Below are positions 41,630 to 48,450 of a stretch of 48,450 bases of DNA, one piece after another (the stretch's first letter is position 1; every line of letters begins with the position of its first letter). The notes under the pieces were generated by a model. That model worked only from the letters and a program-made list of their open reading frames with translations. It was not told the DNA's origin and made no database searches. Both the position numbers and the translations under genes were made by a program. This DNA comes from an uncultured Candidatus Nitrosopumilus sp. (GTDB taxonomy: Archaea > Thermoproteota > Nitrososphaeria > Nitrososphaerales > Nitrosopumilaceae), in the NCBI GenBank assembly GCA_905479565.1, contig CAJQMY010000010.1, forward strand, positions 1-48,450, read 5' to 3'.

Positions 41630-43695
41630 TTACATCGATAGAATTAGGGGATTTTTTAGCTCATTCAAACACAAAATTAGAATTTGAAAATGGAGTTACC
41701 GTTTTTGTAGGAGACAACGGCGCAGGGAAATCAAGCATCATAGATGCCATTACATTTGCATTGTTTGGTCAACACACAAGAAAATCAAATAAAGGATTAA
41801 TAAAACGAGGAACAAATCAAGGATTCGCAAAAATTAGTTTCACCATAAACGATAAACAATTTGAAGCAGTAAGGAAAATTGACAGTAAAGGAGCTCTAGC
41901 TGCTACATTTGCAGAAGTGGTAAATAATGAACGGATTGAAATTGCGGCAGGCGAAAGAAAACAATTCGGAGAATCAATGACACATGAAGTAGAAAAAGTC
42001 ATTGGTTTAGATTTTGAAAAATTAAAAATTGCTTCAATTGTTCAGCAAGGGGAATTAAATGCAATCATTAATGCTAAACCAAAAGAATTCAAGGAATTGC
42101 TAAATGCAATCATAAGTATTGACAAGCTTGATGTTGCGTCAGAATCAATGAAAACAGTTAGCAAGGAATTTCGAGAAAAAATTAGAAACAGCATAGGATA
42201 TGATGATACACATATTGAAATTTTATTGAGAGATTTAAAAACATATCAAGAAGAAATTAAAGAATCAAAACCAAAAAAAAAGAATTTGAAATTAAAACAA
42301 GAACAATTAAAAAAAGAAGTAGATGAATTGAGAACAAAAGTTGAAACAGAAACACCAAAAATTGATAAAATCAATCAATTAGAATCAAGAAAAAAAGAGT
42401 TACGGGCATACGCAAAAGAAGCAATTCACGAAATCCAGCACGAAATCAATGAAAATGAGCGTAAAATTCACGATTGTGAAAAGTGCTTTGAGGATGCAAT
42501 GTTAAAAATAGACTTGGAATCTAAAATTTTGAAAGTCGAGGAAGCCATTGATGAGACACTCAAAAAAATTCAAGAAATGACAAATCAGACAACGTCATTG
42601 AAGGAAAAATTATCACTTGCATCAAAACTTCAATTAAAAAACAACAAATGCCCAGTATGCGATTCAAACGTAGAAAAATTAAATCCACTGTTTCAAGAGG
42701 AACACCTTCGTCAAGAAATCACAGAGATTAAAAACCAAGTCATTTCAAGAGAGAAAGAAAGGAGTATGTACAGTCAAAAAAAGAAAGAGTTTTCAACAAA
42801 ATTACAAAGTGCAAGAGATGCGGAAGCAACACTCAGAGCTTATTCAATTAACAACAAAGAAGAATTGATGAAAATTCAGGAAGACGTCAAAGTCAAAAAA
42901 CAAAAAATTCCTTCAACAACCAATGGAAGTTTGCTCGAAATATCAACAATAGATACTCATGCAAGAATGATTTTTGAGAATATTTTAAAACTAGAAGAGG
43001 AAACTACAGGTTTTGATGAACAAGAATTTAACAATCTAAAAATTTCAATTAATGAAAAAGAAATGAGTTTATCTCAAATAGATCAACAGATCGGCGGGAT
43101 TTCAGAAAAAATTTCAAAAGAGGAAGAACAAATCAACATGATTGAAAAAGCAGTTGCAGAATTAAAGATTGTGAAAGAATACGTCATGAATCTTAATGAG
43201 ATTCAGACAAACATTTTCAGTAGAGATGGACCAGTTGCCACAAGCTTAAGATCTTGGGCGTTAAACACAATTTCTGCTAAAGCATCAGAGTATCTTACAT
43301 TACTAAATACTAAAATTCAAAGTATTAGATTATCAGAGAAAACAAGAGATATTTCAATAGCATGTTATTCAAAAAGAGAGGTTTTTGAATTAGAATCTCT
43401 GAGCGGCGGAGAGAAAATCAGCGTTGCACTTGCATTGCGATTGGGCATGGCCAGCCTTCTTGGAACATCAAATCTCAATTTGATGATTTTGGATGAACCA
43501 ACAACTCATCTTGATGCCGAACGGAAAAAATCCCTGGTCAGAGTGTTATCACAATTATCAGACATATCAAATTCAGAAACTAGAATGCAATTCCTAATTA
43601 TCACTCATGATGCAGAAATTTTTGAGGATTCTACAGTTGAGCAAATTTACAGATTTGAATCAAACGAACAAGGAAGTAAAGTTACAGCACTCTAA
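41626..43695 (+). CDS. rad50: Rad50 ATPase
   Basis: The 689-aa SMC-like protein has an N-terminal P-loop (VGDNGAGKSSIIDAI), two coiled-coil arms meeting at the zinc hook CPVC (Cys342/Cys345), and C-terminal signature ESLSGGEKIS and Walker B LMILDEPTTHLDAE. It is shorter than usual archaeal Rad50 (about 850-900 aa), so its arms are short. It starts at TTG inside the mre11 end. The last codon region overlaps the convergent Kazal gene. Confidence 0.94.
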   Translation: MITSIELGDFLAHSNTKLEFENGVTVFVGDNGAGKSSIIDAITFALFGQHTRKSNKGLIKRGTNQGFAKISFTINDKQFEAVRKIDSKGALAATFAEVVNNERIEIAAGERKQFGESMTHEVEKVIGLDFEKLKIASIVQQGELNAIINAKPKEFKELLNAIISIDKLDVASESMKTVSKEFREKIRNSIGYDDTHIEILLRDLKTYQEEIKESKPKKKNLKLKQEQLKKEVDELRTKVETETPKIDKINQLESRKKELRAYAKEAIHEIQHEINENERKIHDCEKCFEDAMLKIDLESKILKVEEAIDETLKKIQEMTNQTTSLKEKLSLASKLQLKNNKCPVCDSNVEKLNPLFQEEHLRQEITEIKNQVISREKERSMYSQKKKEFSTKLQSARDAEATLRAYSINNKEELMKIQEDVKVKKQKIPSTTNGSLLEISTIDTHARMIFENILKLEEETTGFDEQEFNNLKISINEKEMSLSQIDQQIGGISEKISKEEEQINMIEKAVAELKIVKEYVMNLNEIQTNIFSRDGPVATSLRSWALNTISAKASEYLTLLNTKIQSIRLSEKTRDISIACYSKREVFELESLSGGEKISVALALRLGMASLLGTSNLNLMILDEPTTHLDAERKKSLVRVLSQLSDISNSETRMQFLIITHDAEIFEDSTVEQIYRFESNEQGSKVTAL

Positions 43696-44345
43696 TCAAC
43701 ATTAACAATTCCAGTCATCCAAGGATGAATCACGCAGAAATAATCATAAGTTCCTGCTTTGTCAAAAGTAAATTTGTAAACATCTCCAGCCATGAATAGA
43801 CTAGAATCAAATACATCAGTCATTCCTGCAGTAACGGTTCCACTAGTTACCGTATGTGTAGCCGAATCATCATTGCTCCAAGAAACAGTTGTACCTATTG
43901 CAACATTGATTTCATAAGGCAAATAGCATTCATTTGTATCTTCACATCCCGGAAGTGCAGATCCTGGAGGTATTGAAACAATAGCAGTTAAAGATAATGA
44001 TTCTGGCTCAGGTGTTGGCTCAGGTGTTGGCTCAGGTGTTGGCTCAGGTGTTGGCTCAGGTGTTGGCTCAGGTGTTGGCTCAGGTGTTGGCTCAGGTGTT
44101 GGCTCAGCAACAGCACATTCACCTGGATAGTTTAATTTCACATCAGATGCATTCAACATACACATATTTCCATAAGTTTCACCATCAACCCCACACATCG
44201 GATTCCATTGCATTGTACATGCAACTAAATTTTCTTCAACAACATCTCGGGATTCAATGACATCAGTAGGATCCATTACGATGAATCCAATAGAGATTGC
44301 TGCAAGAATACCTACAATACCAATTATTCCATAAGAAAAATTCAT
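43692..44345 (-). CDS. Exported Kazal-domain and cupredoxin protein with (PEPT) linker
   Basis: An N-terminal hydrophobic anchor or signal is followed by a Kazal-type protease-inhibitor domain (MQWNPMCGVDGETYGNMCM...YPGEC). A linker of eight EPTP-type repeats comes next, then a cupredoxin domain (TVSWSNDDSATHTVTSG...YFCVIHPWM) with the four type-1 copper ligands. Starts at ATG 44345; a GTG at 44354 would overlap the HEAT gene by 8 bases. The combination of inhibitor and copper domain is unusual. Confidence 0.88.
   Translation of the reverse strand: MNFSYGIIGIVGILAAISIGFIVMDPTDVIESRDVVEENLVACTMQWNPMCGVDGETYGNMCMLNASDVKLNYPGECAVAEPTPEPTPEPTPEPTPEPTPEPTPEPTPEPTPEPESLSLTAIVSIPPGSALPGCEDTNECYLPYEINVAIGTTVSWSNDDSATHTVTSGTVTAGMTDVFDSSLFMAGDVYKFTFDKAGTYDYFCVIHPWMTGIVNVD
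44005..44100 (-). repeat. Eight perfect 12-bp tandem repeats in the linker
   Basis: GGCTCAGGTGTT (plus strand) is repeated eight times without a change, encoding the Pro-Glu-Pro-Thr linker. Perfect copies point to recent slippage, so the length may differ between strains. Confidence 0.97.
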
Positions 44346-44346
44346 C

Positions 44347-44835
44347 TCATCCACCTGTTAACTTTGCAAACTTCTCGTTCTTACTTAACTTTTCCATAAA
44401 TTCAATATTAGATAATGCAACAACTGCCGACTCAACGACTGGTTTTTCAGGATCATTTAGAGCCTTTTGAAGAGACTCTTTTGCTTCTCTAGAACCGACA
44501 ACACCCAAAGCTATGGCAGCTTCATGACGTACAAACATACTTGGATCATTAAGAGTCGCATCAGTCAATGGAGGAATAGCACTGGAGTAAGACATTTGGC
44601 CTAAAGCAAATGCTGCCTCATGTCGAACTAGTTCATTTTCATCATTTTTTAAAACTTTAGCAATATGAGGAACTTTATCCTCCCCTCCAAAATCAACTAA
44701 AATGCATGCAACTCTTGTTCTGACAACATAATCTGGATGTTCTAAAAGAGAAACAAAATATCCGATATCCTTTTGTTCATATTTTGATTCCATCTCTGCA
44801 AAAAGTGCCATTCTATCTTCAGTGATTACCTGCAT
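44347..44835 (-). CDS. HEAT-repeat protein with two His-Glu motifs (DOHH-like)
   Basis: The 162-aa product is built of about five HEAT helical pairs. Two carry VRHEAAFALG and VRHEAAIALG, the His-Glu form used for iron binding in deoxyhypusine hydroxylase (four such motifs in the eukaryotic enzyme). With only two, it could work as a dimer or be a plain scaffold; the latter is just as likely. It precedes the Kazal-cupredoxin gene on the same strand with a stop/start gap of one base. Confidence 0.75.
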   Translation of the reverse strand: MQVITEDRMALFAEMESKYEQKDIGYFVSLLEHPDYVVRTRVACILVDFGGEDKVPHIAKVLKNDENELVRHEAAFALGQMSYSSAIPPLTDATLNDPSMFVRHEAAIALGVVGSREAKESLQKALNDPEKPVVESAVVALSNIEFMEKLSKNEKFAKLTGG

Positions 44836-44903
44836 TTTATTTTAAAAATTTTTGTGTCCTATATTAGGTTACTTAAGAAAAATCACAAATCTGTTGAGAT
44901 ATG

Positions 44904-44910
44904 TATTTAA
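44904..44910 (+). promoter_or_regulatory. TATA-like box before the redoxin gene
   Basis: TATTTAA is centred 27 bases before ATG 44934, as expected for a leaderless archaeal transcript. The divergent HEAT gene starts at 44835. Confidence 0.4.
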
Positions 44911-44933
44911 TGGAAAAAATCAGATAATGGTCT

Positions 44934-45599
44934 ATGAGTGTAAAAATAGGTGAGAAAGCACCAAATTTTGGAGTTTCTGAATGGATCCAAGGAGCCCCAA
45001 CAAATTTTGATCAAGAAAAAGATCACATTGTATTGTTAGAAGTTTTTCAAGTGAATTGTCCAGGATGTTTCATGAATGCAATCCCTGAAGCAATCAATAT
45101 CTATAACAAATACAAAGATGAAGGAGTACGAGTTTTGGGTCTAGCTACAGCTTTTGAAGATTTTGACAAGAACACACTAGATAATTTAAAAATGCTTGCA
45201 GAAACAGGCGAAGTGATTGGCGAAACCAAAGATGCACTCTCATCATACGGTCAATTAAAAGATGGGAACAAGCTATCATATAAAATTCCGTTTCCATTAG
45301 GAATGGATAACTTGACTAAAACTGCAGGCGAAATAAGTCAAGAGAAAATTATGGAGTTTATCTATCCTCAAATTCCGGAATTTGACTCCCAACCGGATGA
45401 ATACAAAAATCAGATCATCGAAAAAGTGAAAAGACATATGAAATCAAAAGAATACTCAGCTGAAACATTCGAAAAATTTTCCCTACAAGGCACACCATCC
45501 ATGATAATTGTAGACAGAAAAGGAATTCTTAGAGATGTGTCATTTGGACAATCAGGTCATGTGGATGCCATGATTCAAAAATTACTCAACGAAAATTAG
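44934..45599 (+). CDS. Thioredoxin-fold peroxiredoxin/TlpA-like protein
   Basis: The 221-aa protein has the strand-turn VLLEVFQVNCPGCFMNAIP with a CPGC active site. A long helical insert (residues ~85-160) and the cis-Pro region LQGTPSMIIVDRKG with the C-terminal GILRDVSFGQ strand complete the fold. It should be a thiol-dependent reductase or peroxidase in the cytoplasm, as there is no signal peptide. Monocistronic. Confidence 0.82.
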   Translation: MSVKIGEKAPNFGVSEWIQGAPTNFDQEKDHIVLLEVFQVNCPGCFMNAIPEAINIYNKYKDEGVRVLGLATAFEDFDKNTLDNLKMLAETGEVIGETKDALSSYGQLKDGNKLSYKIPFPLGMDNLTKTAGEISQEKIMEFIYPQIPEFDSQPDEYKNQIIEKVKRHMKSKEYSAETFEKFSLQGTPSMIIVDRKGILRDVSFGQSGHVDAMIQKLLNEN

Positions 45600-45600
45600 A

Positions 45601-45690
45601 TTATCTTATCAAAACCAAGGCTACAGACAATAACACAACCATTACAAATCCACTTACAAGAGCAATTTTCGCATTATCCATAATATCCAT
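45601..45690 (-). CDS. 29-aa single-pass membrane microprotein
   Basis: ATG 45690 to TAA 45601 encodes MDIMDNAK, a full hydrophobic helix (IALVSGFVMVVLLSVALVLI) and a final Arg. The topology and length match the small peptide at 7205-7297. It lies 22 bases downstream of the membrane-anchored protein gene on the same strand, so cotranscription is likely. No homology recognised. Confidence 0.45.
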   Translation of the reverse strand: MDIMDNAKIALVSGFVMVVLLSVALVLIR

Positions 45691-45712
45691 AATTGTGAAA
45701 AAATTGTGCCTT

Positions 45713-46267
45713 TTATTTTCTTCTTTTAATTTTAAAAATTATCACACCGACAACGCCAATAATCAAGAGAACCATGATGATGTAGATAGATTCTTCATCT
45801 AAATTTGCAAAACGCGAAGGGGAAATATTTGGAGAAGGTGAATCAAATTCAGATATTTCAGTTAAGCCAGAAAGATAAGCAGTTCCAATAATATCTAACG
45901 TATTATCTCCAATTCCGGTAAAATTTAGGGTTACAAAAGAAATGTTTTCGTTTGTTTGTACATGGGGAACATACTCTTGACCATTAAGATAGAATGTGAG
46001 ATTTCCTCCCAAAAGATTTCGAGGAAGAATCACTTCGCCCAGATTATTTTCCAATCCACTGGATATGTAAAGAGTTAATTTTTTATCATCTTTATCAAAT
46101 TCAAAAGTAGATATATCAAAATTTGAAGTGGTTTTTACTTCAAATGCATGACCGCCTGTTTGAACATCCAATCTATTTACTAATCCTGTTGTATCAGATA
46201 GTGAACTACCATAAACAGGAATTACGATGAAAAGTAATGCGATAGATAACGCAAATAATACTTTCAA
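45713..46267 (-). CDS. Surface protein with signal peptide and C-terminal anchor
   Basis: Starting at TTG 46267, one base after the L15e stop (TAA-A-TTG), the 184-aa product begins directly with a signal peptide (KVLFALSIALLFIVIPVYG). It has a beta-rich exterior domain and ends in a membrane helix (IYIIMVLLIIGVVGVIIF) plus KIKRRK. A longer reading would overlap L15e by about 60 bases. Function unknown; coupling to a ribosomal gene may simply ensure expression. Confidence 0.7.
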   Translation of the reverse strand: MKVLFALSIALLFIVIPVYGSSLSDTTGLVNRLDVQTGGHAFEVKTTSNFDISTFEFDKDDKKLTLYISSGLENNLGEVILPRNLLGGNLTFYLNGQEYVPHVQTNENISFVTLNFTGIGDNTLDIIGTAYLSGLTEISEFDSPSPNISPSRFANLDEESIYIIMVLLIIGVVGVIIFKIKRRK

Positions 46268-46268
46268 T

Positions 46269-46724
46269 TTATGCGGTTTTAGGAATTCTTTTGGTAATTT
46301 CTTTATCCTGAGCAATCCTAGGATGATCAAGATCTGCTAAAATTACTTCAAACCAGTGATGCTTTCCGTCTTTATAGATAAAATAAGATCCTAAAAATTT
46401 CATGTTAGGATATCTTTGAAGAACTCTTCTATTTGCAACAGTTCTCATATCATCATCTGCTTTGATTCGTGTAACACCCAAATGTTTTGGTCTTCTACCA
46501 CCAGTAGGTCTTTGTTTTCTCATGCCACCAGTACCAACCCTCATTCTAACAACAATGATACCTTGCTTTGCTTTGTATCCTAATCTCCTAGCCCTTTGTA
46601 ATCTACTGGGTTTATCAATACGTGTGACTGCATTTTGTTTACGCCACCTAACTACGCGTTCACGTATTTCAGGCGAATTTTCTTTCCATAGTCTGATCCA
46701 CGTTTGGTCTTGATAACTAGGCAT
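46269..46724 (-). CDS. rpl15e: Ribosomal protein L15e
   Basis: The 151-aa basic protein has the L15e core RIDKPSRLQRARRLGYKAKQG and GIIVVRMRVGTGGMRKQRP, ending in a YFIYKDGKHHWFEVILAD strand. ATG 46724 (MPSYQDQTW) is preferred to an earlier start at 46781, which adds an untypical MLRCAF segment. Archaeal L15e is often longer (about 190 aa), so this is a short form. Confidence 0.93.
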   Translation of the reverse strand: MPSYQDQTWIRLWKENSPEIRERVVRWRKQNAVTRIDKPSRLQRARRLGYKAKQGIIVVRMRVGTGGMRKQRPTGGRRPKHLGVTRIKADDDMRTVANRRVLQRYPNMKFLGSYFIYKDGKHHWFEVILADLDHPRIAQDKEITKRIPKTA

Positions 46725-46802
46725 ATCAAAATTAGAAAAATCCCCTTTAATAACTGTAAATCGAAAAGCACACCTAAGCAACTCTAACTAATAAAAATTA
46801 TC

Positions 46803-46833
46803 TTGAGTGGGGTTTCGCAAGCCACACACTCAA
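46803..46833. promoter_or_regulatory. Inverted repeat upstream of rpl15e
   Basis: TTGAGTG (46803-46809) and CACTCAA (46827-46833) form a 7-bp stem, with a further GG/CC pairing inside. It lies about 80 bases before the L15e start, between L15e and the divergent exported protein. Possible operator; no T-run for a terminator. Confidence 0.35.
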
Positions 46834-46943
46834 AGATATTGCTTCCGCAGAAAACTCGATGAACAAACTAGTCCAAAGTTATTAAAAAAGATTCCTCAAC
46901 ATTACTTTGAGATTTTTATTGAACGAGGTAAATTTTAAAAAAG

Positions 46944-47594
46944 ATGATAGTTAAAACATCAACATTATTCATCATTGGAATCATACCTTTTTTATCCCTA
47001 GTTCATGCAGAACCGTCAATTTCAGTAATTATGGAGCAAACCACTTACAACTATTGTGAAAAATTATTCTACACAATTGAAGTTTCTGAAGTAACGGGGG
47101 ATCTAGCAATAATTCACATCAGTGATGAATCAGGAAAAGGCAGTAGTGCAATTCCAATAGAAATTACAGAATTACAAAATCCAATTCCCTCATTAATTCC
47201 ATTTGAAGCAGAGATATTCCCATTAGGAAAATACTTTATCAACATAGAATATTCAGGAGCAAAGACAACTGCAGAATTTGAATTAATAGAATCTGACTCT
47301 ATTTGTATTCCAGAGTTAATCAAACCAATAATGGCAAACTGGCTTTCAGGAAATATTTCTGACGGATTTCTATTGGACGCATTTCAAAAATACGTGGATA
47401 CAAAATTAGTGAATATCCCATTTGAGATAAACGAAAACAACGTATACGATGTAGAAATTCCAGAATGGATAAAAAATATCGGTTATTGGTGGTTGGAGGG
47501 AGCAATATCAGATGATGATTTTTCAAATGCAATGAACAATTTGCTTGAAAGAAACATCATCGGGTTTCCAGTAATGATGGAAAAAGGAATATGA
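46944..47594 (+). CDS. Exported protein with two 'W..G.ISD..F' C-terminal repeats
   Basis: The 216-aa product has a signal peptide (TSTLFIIGIIPFLSLVHA) and an Ig-like strand-rich domain. Two related C-terminal helical repeats follow: IPELIKPIMANWLSGNISDGF and IPEWIKNIGYWWLEGAISDDDF, each ~35 residues. Such WIKN/G.I.D.F repeats recur in thaumarchaeal surface proteins. The stop overlaps the next gene (ATGA), so the two are coupled. Confidence 0.7.
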   Translation: MIVKTSTLFIIGIIPFLSLVHAEPSISVIMEQTTYNYCEKLFYTIEVSEVTGDLAIIHISDESGKGSSAIPIEITELQNPIPSLIPFEAEIFPLGKYFINIEYSGAKTTAEFELIESDSICIPELIKPIMANWLSGNISDGFLLDAFQKYVDTKLVNIPFEINENNVYDVEIPEWIKNIGYWWLEGAISDDDFSNAMNNLLERNIIGFPVMMEKGI

Positions 47595-48106
47595 ATAAAC
47601 ATTCAATCATAACAATTATTGCAATTATTGTAATCATTTTACCATTTGCACATTCAGGGTTAAGTATAATCGGCATGCAGAATCTAGAATACAAATGGGA
47701 CAATCCAGGGAAATTTAGTTTTTTTACAATGTCCAATCATGGAGAAATGGAACTATGTAATTCAATGCCATTTTGGACAAGTTTTGAAAAATTAGAAATC
47801 GCTTCATATTATGAAGAAAATTATTTGGGTTCATTTTCAATAAATCCATCTACAATAAATCCAATGTCATCAACAGTGCAAGAAGGGATATTTTATTCAG
47901 AAAAATTATCTGCAGCTCAGCACACCTTCATGGCGTTAGATTTTGAATTTGATGGAGGAGACATTAGACTAGATCCAAATCAGTTCATAGTAATTGTGCA
48001 TGCAGATATGCCAATTTTAGGGATAATTCCATATTCATCTACAACTCAAATGTCAGGATTCGATTTTGATAGAATGATGAATGCCGAAGATTTGACTTGC
48101 GATTAA
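47591..48106 (+). CDS. Exported or membrane-anchored protein, unknown function
   Basis: The 171-aa protein starts with a hydrophobic signal or anchor (IITIIAIIVIILPFAHS). It has a beta-rich exterior part with acidic and aromatic strands (NLEYKWDNPGKFSFFTMS; ALDFEFDGGDIRLDP). The two cysteines, in ELCNSMPFW and the last residues (LTCD), could form a disulfide. Translationally coupled to the preceding exported protein; they may act together. Confidence 0.6.
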   Translation: MNKHSIITIIAIIVIILPFAHSGLSIIGMQNLEYKWDNPGKFSFFTMSNHGEMELCNSMPFWTSFEKLEIASYYEENYLGSFSINPSTINPMSSTVQEGIFYSEKLSAAQHTFMALDFEFDGGDIRLDPNQFIVIVHADMPILGIIPYSSTTQMSGFDFDRMMNAEDLTCD

Positions 48107-48450
48107 CCACTTTTCTGACTCTTAGCAATTATTCCAAAAACAACTGCAACAATTCCAGCACCTAAAAATGCTATAACAAAACCCATTAGCGATTCTTTAC
48201 CCATTCCCTTTCCACCAGAACTTGATGGTGAGGATGTTGGATCAAGTACGCATAATCCATCTTGTAGAATTGTTCCAGGGCCACATCTTTCATCTAATAT
48301 GCATGCTCCATCTTGCAGAATTGTTCCAGGGCCACACTGTGTTGGTAAAGTATTATCTGCGGCTTGGGCATCTGCTGCGGCTTGGGCATCTGCTGCGGCT
48401 TGGGCATCTGCTGCGGCTTGGGCATCTGCTGCGGCTTGGGCATCTGCTGC
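48103..48450 (-). CDS. Partial surface protein with Ala-rich and Cys repeats, C-terminal anchor
   Basis: The last 115 residues of a minus-strand gene running off the window. They begin with (AADAQA) repeats, then two units CGPGTILQDGACIL and CGPGTILQDGLCVL. A Ser/Gly linker follows, then a membrane helix (MGFVIAFLGAGIVAVVFGII) and a basic end. The likely topology is an exported stalk held in the membrane. The N-terminus is not visible. The stop overlaps the convergent gene by four bases. Confidence 0.75.
   Translation of the reverse strand, partial: AADAQAAADAQAAADAQAAADAQAAADAQAADNTLPTQCGPGTILQDGACILDERCGPGTILQDGLCVLDPTSSPSSSGGKGMGKESLMGFVIAFLGAGIVAVVFGIIAKSQKSG
48359..48450 (-). repeat. 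18-bp tandem repeat array, at least five copies
   Basis: GCGGCTTGGGCATCTGCT (plus strand) repeats with no differences from 48359 to 48448 and continues past the window edge. It encodes Ala-Asp-Ala-Gln-Ala-Ala-type hexads. Confidence 0.95.

Noticed and set aside
43997..44260. Plus-strand frame with repeated AQVL units
   Set aside because: It is the shadow of the 12-bp repeat in the Kazal-cupredoxin gene; a 12-bp period keeps all frames open.
46268..46330. Upstream extension of the membrane-anchored protein into rpl15e
   Set aside because: The TTG at 46267 follows the rpl15e stop by one base and opens directly into a signal peptide, so the 60-base overlap is unnecessary.

Overview
The window looks like a chromosome segment of an ammonia-oxidising thaumarchaeon (Nitrososphaerota, Nitrosopumilus/Nitrosarchaeum-like). 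The evidence is the AT-rich base composition and archaeal information-processing genes (Rpo7, Spt4, L15e, aEF1-beta, Pth2, Cdc48, NurA-HerA-Mre11-Rad50). A geranylgeranyl-reductase-family enzyme for ether lipids, GTP-dependent dephospho-CoA kinase, and many secreted blue-copper (cupredoxin) and Ig-like surface proteins typical of that group point the same way. TTG and GTG starts and 1-4 nt stop/start overlaps are common. A few genes show a TATA-like box about 26 nt before the start codon, as expected for leaderless transcripts.

Layout. 0-2.5 kb: a secreted Ig-like protein, then a decayed patch holding a broken HNH endonuclease and a possible integrase N-terminus, next to tRNA-Thr(UGU). 2.6-9.9 kb: membrane DsbA-like oxidoreductase, DEAD-box helicase, a stand-alone Lrp-type ligand domain, several lineage-restricted small proteins, and a DUF255 thioredoxin-domain protein. 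10-13.8 kb: zinc alcohol dehydrogenase, small zinc and membrane proteins, a possible GIY-YIG protein. 14-17.2 kb (minus): pth2, a Vgb-like beta-propeller, truD. 17.3-21.4 kb (plus): GGR-family reductase, zinc-ribbon protein, aEF1-beta, Cdc48, small DNA-binding-like protein. 21.4-25.9 kb: haem farnesyltransferase (CtaB) divergent from a membrane protein with two cupredoxin domains, a JAMM protease, a cyclophilin-like protein, DUF2024, a SprT-like protease and dephospho-CoA kinase. 26-31.1 kb: Mrp/NBP35, rpo7-spt4, and the de novo NAD genes nadC (plus) facing nadX-sORF-nadA-TPR (minus).

31.5-37 kb is the accessory-like part. It has a universal stress protein, an EEP-family nuclease/phosphatase, and a helical-repeat cupredoxin with a 17+17 bp perfect inverted repeat upstream. 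It also has three relatives of one small zinc-ribbon family, of which one is intact, one frameshifted and one interrupted by a stop. A further gene there is destroyed by apparent single-base deletions.

38-43.7 kb is the end-resection operon nurA-herA-mre11-rad50, with overlapping genes. 43.7-48.4 kb carries a Kazal-plus-cupredoxin secreted protein with a repetitive linker, a HEAT protein with two His-Glu motifs, a thioredoxin-fold protein, L15e coupled to a membrane-anchored surface protein, and two more exported proteins. The window ends inside a minus-strand gene encoding Ala-rich tandem repeats and two Cys-containing repeats.

I see no complete mobile element, CRISPR array or obvious defence island. 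The most unusual material is the cluster of living and dead zinc-ribbon genes with inverted-repeat elements (32-37 kb), the modular secreted copper proteins, and several very small candidate genes coupled to known ones.
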